A stretch of DNA of 64,000 nt from Datura wrightii (Eukaryota > Streptophyta > Magnoliopsida > Solanales > Solanaceae), in the NCBI GenBank assembly GCA_035772735.1, contig JASDFA010000010.1, forward strand, positions 127,605,501-127,669,500. Direction: 5' to 3'. This document shows positions 30,993 to 42,279 of the stretch, in pieces. Made by a program: the position numbers and the translations under genes. Positions within the stretch are counted from its first letter, which is position 1. Each line of letters opens with the position of its first letter. The notes under the pieces were generated by a model. The model did no database searches and was not told the DNA's origin. It saw only the letters and a list, made by a program, of their open reading frames with translations.

Positions 30993-33368
30993 TCAATTAT
31001 CTACTAGGGTGATGGACGATTTTTCACAATCATTGTCCTCCCCCCAGTAGTCCTCAACCTGATCAGGTGGCCTTCCTATCAACTCTCGGGAATCATTCAT
31101 TTGATTAGCATTCCCATGATCAATTACATTGATCACCGAGAGTTCTTCATTCACCATCGGGAGCTTAGGTGCTTTGTACACATCGAACACTTCGACCTTG
31201 TCATGTGCTCGCATTGTAAGTTGACCCGCAGCCACGTCGATTAATGCTTTTCCGGTTGTCAAAAAGGGTCGTCCCAAAATAAATGGGACTTCAGCATCTG
31301 GTTCAAAATCCAGAATAATAAAATCGACCGGAAAAATGAGGGAGCCCACTTGCACTAGAACATCCTCAACAATGCCATCCGGCTTAGCTAAGGATTTGTC
31401 TGCTAGCTGCAAGATTACGGTTGTAGGTCTAGGACTTCCTAGACCTAACCTTCTGAATACCGAATATGGCATCAGATTTATGCTTGCCCCCAAGTCACAT
31501 AATCCACGAGCTCGGATACTCTGCCCAATAGTAAGCTGGATAGTAAAACTTCCAGGGTCTTTTAGCTTTGTGGGCAGTCTGTTTTGAATCCGAGAAGTGC
31601 ATTCCTCCGTCAAAGCTATCGTGGCATACTCAGTCAGACGACTTTTGTTGGCCACGATGCCTTTAATATATTTGGCATATTTTGGCACTCCCTGCAAGAC
31701 ATCAACAAGAGGTAAATTAACATGTAACTGTTTAAGCACCTCCATAAATTTCTTGAAACAAGCCTCCTCTTTGTGTTTCTTGAGTCGTTGAGGGAACGGG
31801 GGTGGAGGTCTTTCTGCTTCTGCTTCTTTGGTCTTCCCCCTATCAGAACTTTGTTCCTCCTCAACATCTGCTGCTCCTGACTTTTGAGGCGGTCTTTCCA
31901 GTTCCACCTCCTTCAACTGCAAACCACTCCTCGTGGTCACTGCATTTACCTGCTTCGGATTAGGATCCGTGTCGCTAGGCAGTCCTCCTCTGGGTCTTGT
32001 ATTTTGGGCACTAGCAAATTGCCCAAACTGATATTCAAGAGCCTTGGTCGCTAACTGATTATTCTTCACTTCGGCTGCCAATTTAACATAGTCAGCCTGC
32101 AATTGTGCCTGATTAGCGATCATGGTTTTGAAAATCTCCTCAATGGTAGGTGATGGTGGTGGAGGAGGAGCATTGTGATTTCTGAATTGGGATTGATAGT
32201 TCTGTTGCCCTCCTTGATTTCTCTGCATACCCTGACCAGAACCTTGGCTTTGTTGGTTGTTGCTACCCCACGAAAAATTTGGATGATTCCTCCAATTTGA
32301 GTTGTAGCCACTACCAAACTGCTGCTGATTTCTTTGTGCATTGCCCACAAAGTTAACCGAATCTGGGTTTGCTCCACAGCACTCAGCTGAGTGCTCACTA
32401 CTACCACACACTTCACACCACATCTGCTGGACCGCATTGACTGAAACTGAAGGCTGGTTCAAGTTCATATTGCTGAAGTGGTTGTTTAACTGATTCTGCA
32501 AGGCAGCTATCTGTGCAGCGATAGCTGTGAATCCATCCACTTCAAGCACTCCTGCTGCTTTCCTTGCTCCACCTCGTGATGCATCAGCATTCCATTCTGG
32601 ATTGCCCTGTGAAATTCGGTTGAGCAAAGTGTACAGCTCCTCATAAGTCTTTTCCAGCGCTTGCCCTCCAGCTGCTGAGTCTAGCAAAATTTTAGTATGG
32701 GGTTCCAAACCCTCAATAAATGTGTGTACCAACACCTCATTGGACTGATGATGATGAGGGCAGTCCCGCAACATGGATTTAAATCTTTCCCAGGCTTGAT
32801 ATAGATTTTCTCCCTCCCTCTGTTTGAAACTTAGAATTTGACTTCTAAGTCTGGCTGTTTTACCAGAAGGGAAAAATCTGATCAAAAACTTCCGTGCTAG
32901 ATCATCCCACGTTGATATAGAATTTGGTGGTTCTGCTTTTAACCACCTCTTGGCTTCACCAAGTAAGGAAAACGGAAATAAGGTGAGCCGAACATAATCA
33001 GGTGACACTCCAGCGGGTATATAAGTGTCACTTATCTCCAAAAAATTCTGGAGATGTTGTTGTGGGTCTTCATGAGGGAGACCGGTAAATTGCCCGCTTG
33101 TGTGCAATAGTTGCACCATATTCTGCTTTAATTCAAACCTCCCTCCAGGCTCTGGTTTGCGGATACTAGAATGTACATTGTTGGCATGTGGGATTGCCAC
33201 CTCGCGAACCGGCCTTGCTGCTGCTTCATCGGCCACTAACACTGCCCTCACAACCGGTGGATTTTGTTGCTCCATAATAGACTGTCTGAGCAACCGCAGC
33301 TTCTTTTGTAGAGCTTCTCTACGTTGACTGTGAAATTCACGTTCAGGCTCTAAGTAAGATTCCACCAA
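30993..33368 (-). CDS. Gag-protease of element E fused to the pol C-terminus (791 aa, intact)
   Basis: One open frame. The capsid-like gag core spans about residues 75-260 (LFPFSLLGEAKRWLK, FFPSGKTARLRSQ). CCHC knuckle CEVCGSSEHSAECC is at 318-331, a Gln/Asn-rich and proline-rich linker at 340-410, a KKHKEEACFKKFMEVLK block near 530-546, and the protease DLGAS site at 624-628 with ILGRPFL near 697. After about residue 770 the sequence jumps from the protease-RT linker straight to VEDYWGEDND and SSITLVDN, the last residues of integrase in D. About 3 kb of RT, RNase H and integrase is missing, in frame. The conserved start is a TTG, not an ATG; the frame is open a few codons further up to a TGA. 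Confidence 0.93.
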   Translation of the reverse strand: MVESYLEPEREFHSQRREALQKKLRLLRQSIMEQQNPPVVRAVLVADEAAARPVREVAIPHANNVHSSIRKPEPGGRFELKQNMVQLLHTSGQFTGLPHEDPQQHLQNFLEISDTYIPAGVSPDYVRLTLFPFSLLGEAKRWLKAEPPNSISTWDDLARKFLIRFFPSGKTARLRSQILSFKQREGENLYQAWERFKSMLRDCPHHHQSNEVLVHTFIEGLEPHTKILLDSAAGGQALEKTYEELYTLLNRISQGNPEWNADASRGGARKAAGVLEVDGFTAIAAQIAALQNQLNNHFSNMNLNQPSVSVNAVQQMWCEVCGSSEHSAECCGANPDSVNFVGNAQRNQQQFGSGYNSNWRNHPNFSWGSNNQQSQGSGQGMQRNQGGQQNYQSQFRNHNAPPPPPSPTIEEIFKTMIANQAQLQADYVKLAAEVKNNQLATKALEYQFGQFASAQNTRPRGGLPSDTDPNPKQVNAVTTRSGLQLKEVELERPPQKSGAADVEEEQSSDRGKTKEAEAERPPPPFPQRLKKHKEEACFKKFMEVLKQLHVNLPLVDVLQGVPKYAKYIKGIVANKSRLTEYATIALTEECTSRIQNRLPTKLKDPGSFTIQLTIGQSIRARGLCDLGASINLMPYSVFRRLGLGSPRPTTVILQLADKSLAKPDGIVEDVLVQVGSLIFPVDFIILDFEPDAEVPFILGRPFLTTGKALIDVAAGQLTMRAHDKVEVFDVYKAPKLPMVNEELSVINVIDHGNANQMNDSRELIGRPPDQVEDYWGEDNDCEKSSITLVDN

Positions 33369-33504
33369 CTCTTTGTCCCTTGCCAGTGTTCACAGAAATC
33401 AAGTCTGCAAAATACAGGCTAAGACAAAGTTGTCAACACTTAAGAAAATAAAACAAAAATACAGTAAATTTACACTTATCACAATTTCACCAATTGCCTA
33501 GCCT
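33369..33504 (-). other. Leader of element E with acceptor-like site
   Basis: TGTATTTTGCAG (minus strand, AG at 33406-33405) matches the acceptor-like site at the same place in D. The gag frame has a TGA just downstream of it and no ATG before the conserved coding start. Confidence 0.45.
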
Positions 33505-33521
33505 CCCCGGCAACGGCGCCA
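33505..33521 (-). other. Primer-binding site, element E (tRNA-Asp)
   Basis: The minus strand reads TGGCGCCGTTGCCGGGG, an exact Athila-type PBS complementary to plant tRNA-Asp, six bases from the LTR edge. Confidence 0.93.
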
Positions 33522-33527
33522 AAAACT

Positions 33528-34952
33528 TGTCCGGCTGGTTCGGTATATGTAAAACCGACACGCAAGTGCACGTGGTCAAACAAGTAATAAAGTGGCTAAG
33601 TAAGCCAAGTGTCGATCCAAGGAGACTCAGGATAACTAAAATTGCCTAAGTACACTATATTCTTATCTTACTTCTAATTATGCTAACAACGTAACCAACA
33701 GTTAAATAAGTTTTTGTTTATAAATTATATATACTAAAACTATTAACAATTATTTACTGTGAATTGAAACTATGGATATGAGCATGCCAAGGTTAAGAAC
33801 AAGCAATGAATTTGACGATAATCACAATTTGGTTAATCTTTTCTTCATGTTGCTAGCCAAGAACATTAGCCTAGAAATTAAAACTCTCGTGTTTAATTTC
33901 ACTTTAGAATCATAAACCATTCGACTACATTTCTATGATCAAATGCAATTTATGACCTAGCACTACAATTCCGGTTCCTAAATTGACTAATACGGCTTTC
34001 AAGTATATTTCTATCAGGAAAGCACATCAAAACCTAATTTTCCCAAATCAAGTTAAGAACAATACCCTATTAATTCACAACTTTCCAATTTCGTGCTCTC
34101 TCGAGTGAAATTGGACTTTTTAGATGTACATTAATGTCGGCCACATACTAATGCAGTAGAAACAAGAATTAATAGAACAACATAGAAGAAGAAGATGAAA
34201 AACCATACAATTCAATAATCAAAATTCATCACCATTATTCAAAACCTCAGCAAGGAAGAGAATTAACCACTCATTTGTGGATTAATCTTCCTAAAACAAG
34301 TGTTAATCATACAAACAATTGATTGAAAGAAGAAAGGAAGAGAAGAAATACCTTAGCTTTTTCGTCCCTCAACTACTTCTAACCCACGTCCTTGCTCCAC
34401 CAAGTCTCAATTAATTAAAAACAAGCTAAGTGTTCTATTTATACTAGTGGGAATTTTTCCCGGAATAACAAGCAACGTGTCACGGAGGCCAACGCGGAGC
34501 ACTGCCTCCGTGACACGGCGTGGACGCGGACCCTTACTGGAATTCCAGGGTCCGGGAATATAGCCTCAACGTGGCACGGAGGCCAACGCGGAGGCTTATC
34601 TCCGTGCCACGGAGCTGTCGGGAGGCCTTACTGGAAATTGCCATTTAAAGTACCCTCCAAGCAGTGTGCCTCCGCGATGGTAGCGTGGCACGGCTCCATC
34701 GTGGAGCCCCTTTACTTTGCGCATTCCAACGTCTTTTCCATGCTCGCATCCAAGTCCAACTCCGATATAATTCCAACATGCATTTTAGCTCCTAAAAATC
34801 ATGTTTTCCTGCAAAACAATGCTAATCATGTTGGTTAGTATAAATTCACATTTTATTACCAATTACATGAAAATGTATACACATTGCATAACAAACAAGG
34901 CGAAAATGATACGTTTGAGTATCACTTGGGCATATAAATCCGCCCAAGATCA
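33528..34952 (-). repeat. 5' LTR of element E (1425 bp)
   Basis: It is about 98.4% identical to 25056-26483 by eye. The TATA box is at 34443-34436, the palindrome array at 34473-34710 and the LTR-terminal inverted repeat CTTGGGC (34925-34931) with GCCCAAG (34942-34948). This copy would drive E transcription leftwards. Confidence 0.95.
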
Positions 34953-34957
34953 AATTG
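34953..34957. repeat. Target-site duplication of element E, right copy
   Basis: AATTG, matching 25051-25055. Confidence 0.97.
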
Positions 34958-36442
34958 CATGCCCAAGTGATACTTTATTACTTAATTTTGACTTGTTTAT
35001 CTACTTTTATGTGTGCATTCTCATGTGATTTGTATGTAAATGTGGATTTATACTAACCAACATGATTAGTTATTGTTTTTGCAGTATAAAATGAATTTCG
35101 GAAACTAATCTACAAGTTGGAGAAGTGGAGGAATGGACTCGGAAGCAAAACTCGGAAGTCGGCAAGAAAATACTAAAAACTTGATGCTCCGCGATAGAGG
35201 TCGTGTCACGCTACCATCGTGGAGGCATTCTACCTAGAGTAAAATATGAGCTGAATTCCAGTAAAGGTGCGCGATGGCACTGTTTCACGGAGCCTATGCT
35301 CCGCGTTCACTTCAGTGACACGGTGGGAAGACTTTGCTGCACACCCGGATTCCAGTGAATGTGCACGAAAAGTCCGTGGCATGAAGCTGAGGCTCCACGA
35401 TAGCCTCTGTGCCACGTTGAGGCTAAAGATCTATGCATCCATGTTCCAGTGAAGCTCCGCGACAGGGCCGTGGCACAGAGCTGATGCTTCGTGATAGACT
35501 CCGTGCCACGTTGCCAGTTTATTCCAGTAAATTTCTCACTTGTATAAATAGCACACTTAGGTTTTATTTTAAGTTATCTGACATTTCATGCTAGAACGTG
35601 TGTATCAAGCAGTTGAGCTGAAGAAGTTGTACGGTTAATTCTTTTCCTTTTTCTCTTAAATTTCAATTGCTTGTATGATTTCTACTTGTTTGAAGATGTT
35701 TAATCATCAAATGAGTGGATAATTCACCTTTGGCTGAGGTTGAGGATGATTGCATATATGTAATTTATGTTATTTCAGTTTTTATCTTCTCTACAACAGT
35801 TGTTCTACTAATTCTTGTTTTCACTACATTAATGCTTTGCCATTGTTAATGTACATCCTAGAATTGCAGTTTTATTTTCGAAAGGAAGATTAATTGGATA
35901 GATGTGAATTGGTAGAATATGTTCTTATCTTCGTTGAGAAATTAAGAGAAGATTAACGTTCAGAATAGAAATATATCTGTAATGTCATATTTGGTCATCT
36001 ATGGAATTTGTTGTGTTTTACTAGAATATGAGGTTTTTGCATCACAGAAATGTGTAATGTAAGTCTCATGATTCTTTAATTGGAGAGGAGTTCGAAAGAC
36101 CTAATCCATTGGTTGATAATTCCTGACTAACAACTGAAGAGAAGTGTTGCCTGGAATTCAATCAATACATTACATATCTGCATGTTTTACCTTAACCTCA
36201 GCTTGTTCGTGCTATTGTTCAGATTATAATTTACAATGTTTACTTAAGGTTACAGTAACCATTATTCTTGAAAAATCACCATTTGTTTTGGTTGTATAGT
36301 TGTATAAAGAAGTGTGTATACTAAACACTTAGGAAAAAATACTGCGATGTTACAGTCCCTGTGGGTTCGATACCTGGCTTGAAATAAAGCCACATTATTA
36401 TTTGTACGACCACGTGCACTTGCGTGCGATTAGGAGTGAACA
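34958..36442 (+). repeat. Remainder of the D 3' LTR (1485 bp)
   Basis: It continues from 25055 and matches 13855-15340, ending TAGGAGTGAACA. The palindrome array is at 35185-35515 and TATAAATA at 35543-35550. With the 18 bp at 25038 the LTR totals 1503 bp, against 1504 bp for the 5' copy. Confidence 0.95.
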
Positions 36443-36447
36443 GTCTC
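36443..36447. repeat. Target-site duplication of element D, right copy
   Basis: GTCTC, matching 13832-13836. Confidence 0.95.
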
Positions 36448-37951
36448 AATAGAATCAACTCATTCCACTCATTTGCAACCATAGTCATGCCTCCTTTTTT
36501 GGGGACCTATCACACCGAACTCACCCATTTGCTGGCAGAATTGGGTATATGAGACCTACATCCAGCCATTTAATTAACTCCTTTTTCACCACCTCTTGCA
36601 TTGGTGGATTGAGTCTGTGCTGGTGTTTTCTTCTTGGTACATAATCCTCCTCTAGTTTAATTTTATGCATACACAACCCCGAGGGAATCCCAATAATGTC
36701 AGTAATTGTCCACCCAATTTCTCTCTTTTACCTTTTCAGCAAAACCACTAGAGCTTTGACTCGCCATTCTAATAAATCAGTTTCCATAGTGACTAGGAGT
36801 GTGTTATTATCTCCTAAGAAAACATATCGCAGCTGACCAGGTAATGCTTTCAACTCTAGCCCTGGTGGTTCTTCCATCGAGGTGGATGAGTTGGTCTATT
36901 CTTCAAATCCAAATCCAACTTCTTTGGAGCATAAAATAAGACCCTATCCCTGCAAAAGCATTCACTACCTCTTCATACTATTGAATATGGTCTTCCTCAA
37001 AATTCATCATCACTGCAGCTAGATGTCAACTGTATGTCTCTCTTCTCTAGGTGATTCAACTACCCTTTCATCAATAACATAAATTACAGAGATTATATTC
37101 ATGTCTTTAGGTTGTTTGGTGGATTTGTAGACATTGAACCTTACCTCTTCACTATTTAGTTTGAACTTCAACTATTTATTCTTCATTTGGTACTCCAGCT
37201 ATTTAATGGAGGATGATTGTGTGTGTACAAGTTAACTCATGCTAGAGAGGTCACTTTTCATCTCTTTAACTCCAAAATCAGTAATTCAACTATTTGCAGT
37301 ACCTTGGCCAACATTTCTTCCATCTTCGAACTTCCTGTATCATTACTGTTTCTGTCTCGGTTTCCAGGAGGCACATATACTCCACTACAATCATTCCTAT
37401 AGCTCTCTTTGTTCTTCCAACTGCTCCCTATAACCCGTTTTGTCATAATAATTTTTCTTTGGATAGTTCCGACTTTGGTTTCCTTGGCCAATGACTTAGA
37501 AACCCTCCATGTTATTCAAGTACTTTGATTCTTCTTCAGAGTTTGATCCATTTTCCTCTTGTCTGGCCGCCTTACCCATCGTGTTAACTTTCTCAGCACC
37601 ACCTGCAAGCAAATCCTTTGTAATCAATTACAACTGAGTCTCCATATGCGCCATCATGATCGCTCTCTTCTTCCTTTCGATGCTACTCAGTAGTTGACCC
37701 AACTACGTAGGTGTTACTAGAGACTTCAAAGTCTCTAGTGTGCCAAGCCCTGTTAGTCTTAGTGACTCTATCATATATATCAGCACCTTAGTGTATGTTT
37801 GAGACATGAATGACCCTCCGTCACAATATCAGTAATCGACTTAGTTGATGAGTTTAGGGACCTGTAAAAGGTCTCAATCAGATAGTTTATGGTTGGGGAA
37901 CTACTTGAGTTTCATGTTGAATCACAGTCATGCCTCATTAATGTGTTGGAG
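36448..37951 (-). pseudogene. Element C, part 1: gag remnant and pol N-terminus (decayed)
   Basis: Minus strand. From the right there is gag sequence (SSKMEEMLAKVLQIVELL and a coiled-coil-like region, 37258-37491). A jump near 37170 then leads to the protease tail (FNVYKSTKQP, then NIISVIYVIDE), then the protease-RT linker (LELKALPGQLRYVFLGDNNT) and the first RT block. The gag end and most of the protease are deleted. The reading resumes at 13836 across element D. Its right end at 37951 is the G insertion site. Confidence 0.8.
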
Positions 37952-39593
37952 TTTTACAACACTTTCGATGCTTAAAACATAGAAAAGATGCTTGGTCTTA
38001 GGTATTTTTTTACAAATATAAGGTTTTTTACCTTGTTTTCAGGGAAATAAGGTTTTGGAGTTGGATTATGGAAAAGAAGTGGAAAAAGTGCAGAAAATAG
38101 GCGAAGTGCAGACCTCAGTACGAGCCGTAACTTGGTGGTATGAGCCATACCTAGCAATTGTGAGAAAATGCATAGGAGATGCATAAGTGTTGGGGCCAAG
38201 CACGACTCTTGGTCGAGCCATACTATCTTGGTACGAGCCATACCAAGGAGTCATGGAAAAGTTTAGAAGTTGTTTACATGCCTGAGTTCCTGATACAATT
38301 GGAAGATACAGGTCATGATGACAACATACAAATCATACCAAGGAGCAATGGTGAATTTCAGAGAGCATGTCAAGTTGATAGATTCAAGGGTATGAGTAGA
38401 TACCACGAGTCATAACATTCAAGTACGAACCATACCATGGACTCGTGGAAAGATTCAAAGGATGCCAGACTTTATATATCCAAACCACTACACGAAATGT
38501 ATCACTCGTAGTGGCATTGTATGAGTCATACCAACTCCAAGGACTTGAACGATTTTAAGGTTGCATTGCGTACTACGGATGGAAGCCACGACTCATAGCT
38601 TTATGCTACGACTCATAGAACATGTCGGCAGCAATTCCATGTTAAATTAGGAAAGGTTTTCAATTATTTGTTTAAATAATTTTTAGGTTATTTTCTTAAG
38701 AGAGATAGATTCTTTAGTTTGTAATCGTAATTTTTGGTTTTCCTAACTCTACTTGGAGATCAAATACACAAATTGCTTGAAGATTCTATCATTATTCTTG
38801 ATTTTCAAATAGTTTTCATTGTGCAATTATCAATTGGGTTTTCTTCAATCATTGTTGTAAGTTATTAATTATGTTTTCTTCCATGAAATCTATTTTTTTT
38901 CTTGCAATCATGGATAGCTAAAACCTCCACAACTAGGGTTGTGAGAACCATGGTGGAATAACTAACTAGGGTTAATAAAAAGTTATTCTAATCCAATACA
39001 CATACTTGTTTTGTTCATCTCTTCATCATAAATGTTTCTTAACAGTGTGCAACATTAGGACTTTCCTGTATTCCCTAGTTGCTTGAACCTAGAGAAGTAG
39101 AGATTAGGAAAATATAAGAACAATAAAGCCTTGAACTTTAGTTTTATTGAATAACTTGAGTTGCGGTCGCAGGACAGTTAATCTGAAATAATTGATAATG
39201 GTTAAAGTGAAATCACTCAAGAGACCTAATCCGGTAATTGAGTATAGTCATCAAAGAGGGACAAATCATTTGTTTGGATGAACCTATATTATAAGTTCTG
39301 CAGGCTAAATATTGGGATAGATCACTAGTGTAATAAACCGAAGTTGTTATTAATTCATGGGAACACTTGCCTTGTAAATTGCATAAACATGATCACAATG
39401 CCAATCTTCCACATTCTTACGTAATTATTTTTTAAAACCCCCCATTAGGAAATAATGAAACTAAAAGCATAAATACTTTCATTATTCTACATCCTGACCA
39501 TATTTCCTGTGGGATCAATCCCAACCTTCATTGGGTTCTTTATTGGCAATGTCTGTATTATAATTCTTCAGGGGTGAAATTTGAGCGTTATCA
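37952..39593 (+). repeat. 5' LTR of element G (1642 bp)
   Basis: It begins TTTTACAACACTTTCG (the 3' copy has the intact TGTTACAACAC) and ends GCGTTATCA before the PBS. A module array (TACGAGCCGTA, TACGAGTCGTA-like) lies at about 38100-38640, with a decayed TATA (TTTAAATA) near 38670. No gene is present. Confidence 0.88.
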
Positions 39594-39597
39594 AAAA

Positions 39598-39616
39598 TGG
39601 CGCCACTACCGGGGAA
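39598..39616 (+). other. Primer-binding site, element G
   Basis: TGGCGCCACTACCGGGGAA; two substitutions from the tRNA-Asp-type PBS. Confidence 0.85.
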
Positions 39617-39723
39617 TATGGCTTAGGATTAGATTGTGTTTAACTTTTAGTCTTTACTTCCTCATTCATATTTTCTTTTATTTTTGATGCCTGTAGGTTA
39701 CCACTTGGTGTCAAGTACTCGGC

Positions 39724-41759
39724 AAAGCAGAAAACCTCTGATTCCACATGATCTTGAGCTAGAATGAACACTGAGAAATATTGACCACAATGAAACCCCT
39801 GAGCAGATGAAAGACAGAATAACTGTTGAAGCTCACCAGGCAAAGTTAGCTCGACAAGCTACCCTTCAAGAGGCAGAGGATGCTTAGAAAGAGATAGTTA
39901 ATGATGGTTGTCACGGAAGGGGTAATAGAGCCCATGAGCCACACTAGTTCCATAGATACGCTTCTCAATTTGATGATTATAAGGATCTGCATATAGATGA
40001 AGACAGTCAATAGGAGCTATTGTACCACTACCTTTTCCTGCTGGGGCAAAATTTTACACCAGAACCATGATATAGTTGCTCAACATGAAAGAGGTGTTTA
40101 GTGGCCACGCAGCTGATGATGAAAATCTGTACCTGATGAACTTCGTTGGTATTTTCAAAGCGTACAAGTTTCCAGGCAAGAGTCAAGATGCTATTAGGTT
40201 GAGGATCTTTTCGTTCTCTCAATTTGGGGAGGCTACTCTATGGTTGTTGAAGTTACCAAACGACTCTATCTCCTATTGGAGAGAGCTTAAATAGGCATTT
40301 TTGAAAGGTTCTTCCCACCTTCTAGGATGCTGTAACTTAAAGACGAAATTTACAATTTCCAAAAGCTTAAGATAGAGGCACTATATGATACATAGCTAAT
40401 ATTCAAGAAGAAGCTGATGAAGTGCCGGAATCAAAAAATTCATGACGAGAATTTTTTATAGGTTTTTAACAACAACACTAAGGTAGTGGCTGATATAGTG
40501 GTAGGAGGAGCGTTAATGAGTCACGTTTAGTGGGAGATGCAACTAAACTAGACCAAGTGACAAAAAATGACAGGCCTGACACACAAGAGAGGCTGAAGCA
40601 GTGGTAGATACATATGTTGTAGGGATGACTGCAGAGCAATGCTGAAAAGAGAAGGAGCGTGATCAGGAGTTTTCTCATAGGAGAACATCTCTAGAACTGC
40701 TCATAAAGCATATTATGGGTTCTGGAGCTAAAAAGGTAAGTGCAGTGGGAGCTCGGGGTCATGAAACAAGGTTCGAGCAATCTTATTCTGAGGAGGCTAA
40801 CTTCTTGGATAACTAGGTGGAAGGTTTTCGGGCCAGTGCCCAAGGGTTTGGTCAAGATATTTGGTTCCAAGGTTCAAAAAATCAAGGTCAGAACCAGTAT
40901 AGGGACAACTACAATAGGAATGGTTACATGGACAGAAGTAGAGGTCATGAATAGGAAGGTGATTGGAGAAAGAATAATAGCTACTGAAATGACCGTACAG
41001 ACTTATATGGTCCTCTAAAGGCTTGTGAAGGCGATGCTGGACCCCCAAAGTTTGAGAATATGATGGTTGAGCTACTGAAAAAGACAAAGTTGATATATGA
41101 TCATCTAAAGGACATTCGGGGAGACATATCTTGCATGAGCTAGAATGTTGAATCTCATGCCACGGCAATCAAGTAGATTGAGCAGCAGCTGGGGAAGATA
41201 TCTACATCCCTAAACAAAAGGAAGAAGGGTGAACTTCTTAGTTACATAGTCTAAAATCTGAAAAATGACAGTCATTGTATGGTTGTAATAACTAGGAGTG
41301 GGAAAACCACCATTGATCCTCCCTTGCATGTTTTAGTTGTTATGGAAAGATAGAAGGAGATTGAGCTAAATGATGAGGATGAAATTACTGAAGAAGTTAT
41401 TGCAGGCAAGGCTGATTTGACTAAAGCAGCAGGTGATGCAAAGGAGCCTAGAGCTGACAAAGGGAAGGAAAAAGAGGCCATATAGAGTTTCAGGCCTATC
41501 CCTTGGCAAACACTACCATTCCCTCAGAGGATGAGAAAGAAGGCGGATGATGGGAAATTCCAGAGGTTTTTGTCCATGCTTAAGTAGCTATCTGTGAATA
41601 TCCCATTGGTCTAGGAATTGGAGCAGATGCCTGGATATGCAAAATTTATGAAGGACCTAATGACTAGGAAATGGTTCGTGAGCTATGAGTCGATTGGTAA
41701 ATTTCATTATTGCAGTGCTATAGCCTCAAGGGTCCTTTCTAAGAAGAAGGAAGACTCGG
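39724..41759 (+). pseudogene. Gag of element G (many breaks)
   Basis: Athila-type gag. The start region reads RKPLIPHDLELE, then TLRNIDHNETPEQMKDR; the capsid-like core at 40076-40294 has AIRLRIFSFSQFGEATLWLLKLPNDS; later pieces include the KFQRFLSMLK block near 41560. It is preceded by an acceptor-like TGATGCCTGTAG at about 39685. Stops and frameshifts are frequent and no CCHC knuckle is recognisable. Short plus-strand frames at 40740-41018 are out-of-phase parts of the same gene. Confidence 0.75.
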
Positions 41760-42215
41760 GTGTCTTCTCTATCCCATGTACGAATTGGGGATTTTGAGTT
41801 TACAAAGGCATTGTATGACCTGGATGATAGCATTAACTTAAGTCATCTAGCCATGTTCAAACAGTTGGGCTTGGGAGCTCCCAGATCGACTACAACGCAG
41901 CTAATGATGGCAGACCGCACAGTGAAGAACTCAGTGGGGTTCCTAAAGTATGTGCTAATAAAGGTGGAAATGTTTATCTTTCCAGCTGACTTCGTGATCT
42001 TAGATTTCAAGGTAAATTTTGAGGTCCCCATCATCTTGGGGCGACCATTTCTTGCCACTAGGAGAGCCCTAGTGGATGTTGAAGCAGGCCAACTGAAGTT
42101 TATGCTAAACATAAAAGATGTCACCTTTAACATTTGTAGGTCAATAAAGCAACCAAATGAGTTCTGGGTAATTTCAGCAATAGAAGATGAGGCTGAGTTT
42201 CTTGATGAGGCCTGA
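41760..42215 (+). pseudogene. Protease of element G with altered active site
   Basis: An open frame of 151 codons covering most of the protease: ALYDLDDSINLSHLAMF, then VEMFIFPADFVILDF, VPIILGRPFLATRRALVD and a C-terminal INICRS-like block. The active site is DLDDS where E has DLGAS, so the catalytic Gly-Ala pair is lost. It ends in TGA at 42213-42215, followed within 50 bp by the hairpin block. No pol similarity follows. Confidence 0.82.
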
Positions 42216-42261
42216 ATAGTCAAGCGACTTGTTTTTCGCCGCAACGTTAAATCAGTTGTTG

Positions 42262-42279
42262 CATGGGAGGCAACCCATG
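42262..42279 (+). ncRNA. AGGCAA-loop hairpin after protease, element G
   Basis: CATGGG-AGGCAA-CCCATG, a perfect 6-bp stem. Compared with E (CACGGG/CCCGTG) the third base pair changes from C-G to T-A on both sides. Confidence 0.65.

Larger units (their letters stand above)
25056..34952 (-). mobile_element. Element E: young Athila-like element lacking RT, RNase H and integrase
   Basis: The element is complete at 9897 bp: 5' LTR (33528-34952), exact tRNA-Asp PBS, one open gag-protease frame of 791 codons, spacer, ORF3, 3' UTR, PPT and 3' LTR (25056-26483), all minus strand, with target duplication AATTG. LTRs differ at about 23 bases and one 3-bp indel by eye (about 98.4% alike), so it moved recently although it cannot make its own RT or integrase. 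Shared PBS, PPT and LTR start suggest a D-like helper. Confidence 0.93.
13837..36442 (+). mobile_element. Element D: Athila-like retrotransposon carrying nested element E
   Basis: It has a 5' LTR, a tRNA-Asp-type PBS, gag, decayed protease-RT-RNase H-integrase, a spacer, intact ORF3, a long 3' UTR, a PPT and a 3' LTR split by E. GTCTC flanks both ends. The two LTRs are about 94% alike by eye over the first 600 bp, with mostly C/T and G/A differences, so D is older than E. It supplies the full-length gene order that the pol-less elements can be compared with. Confidence 0.93.
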
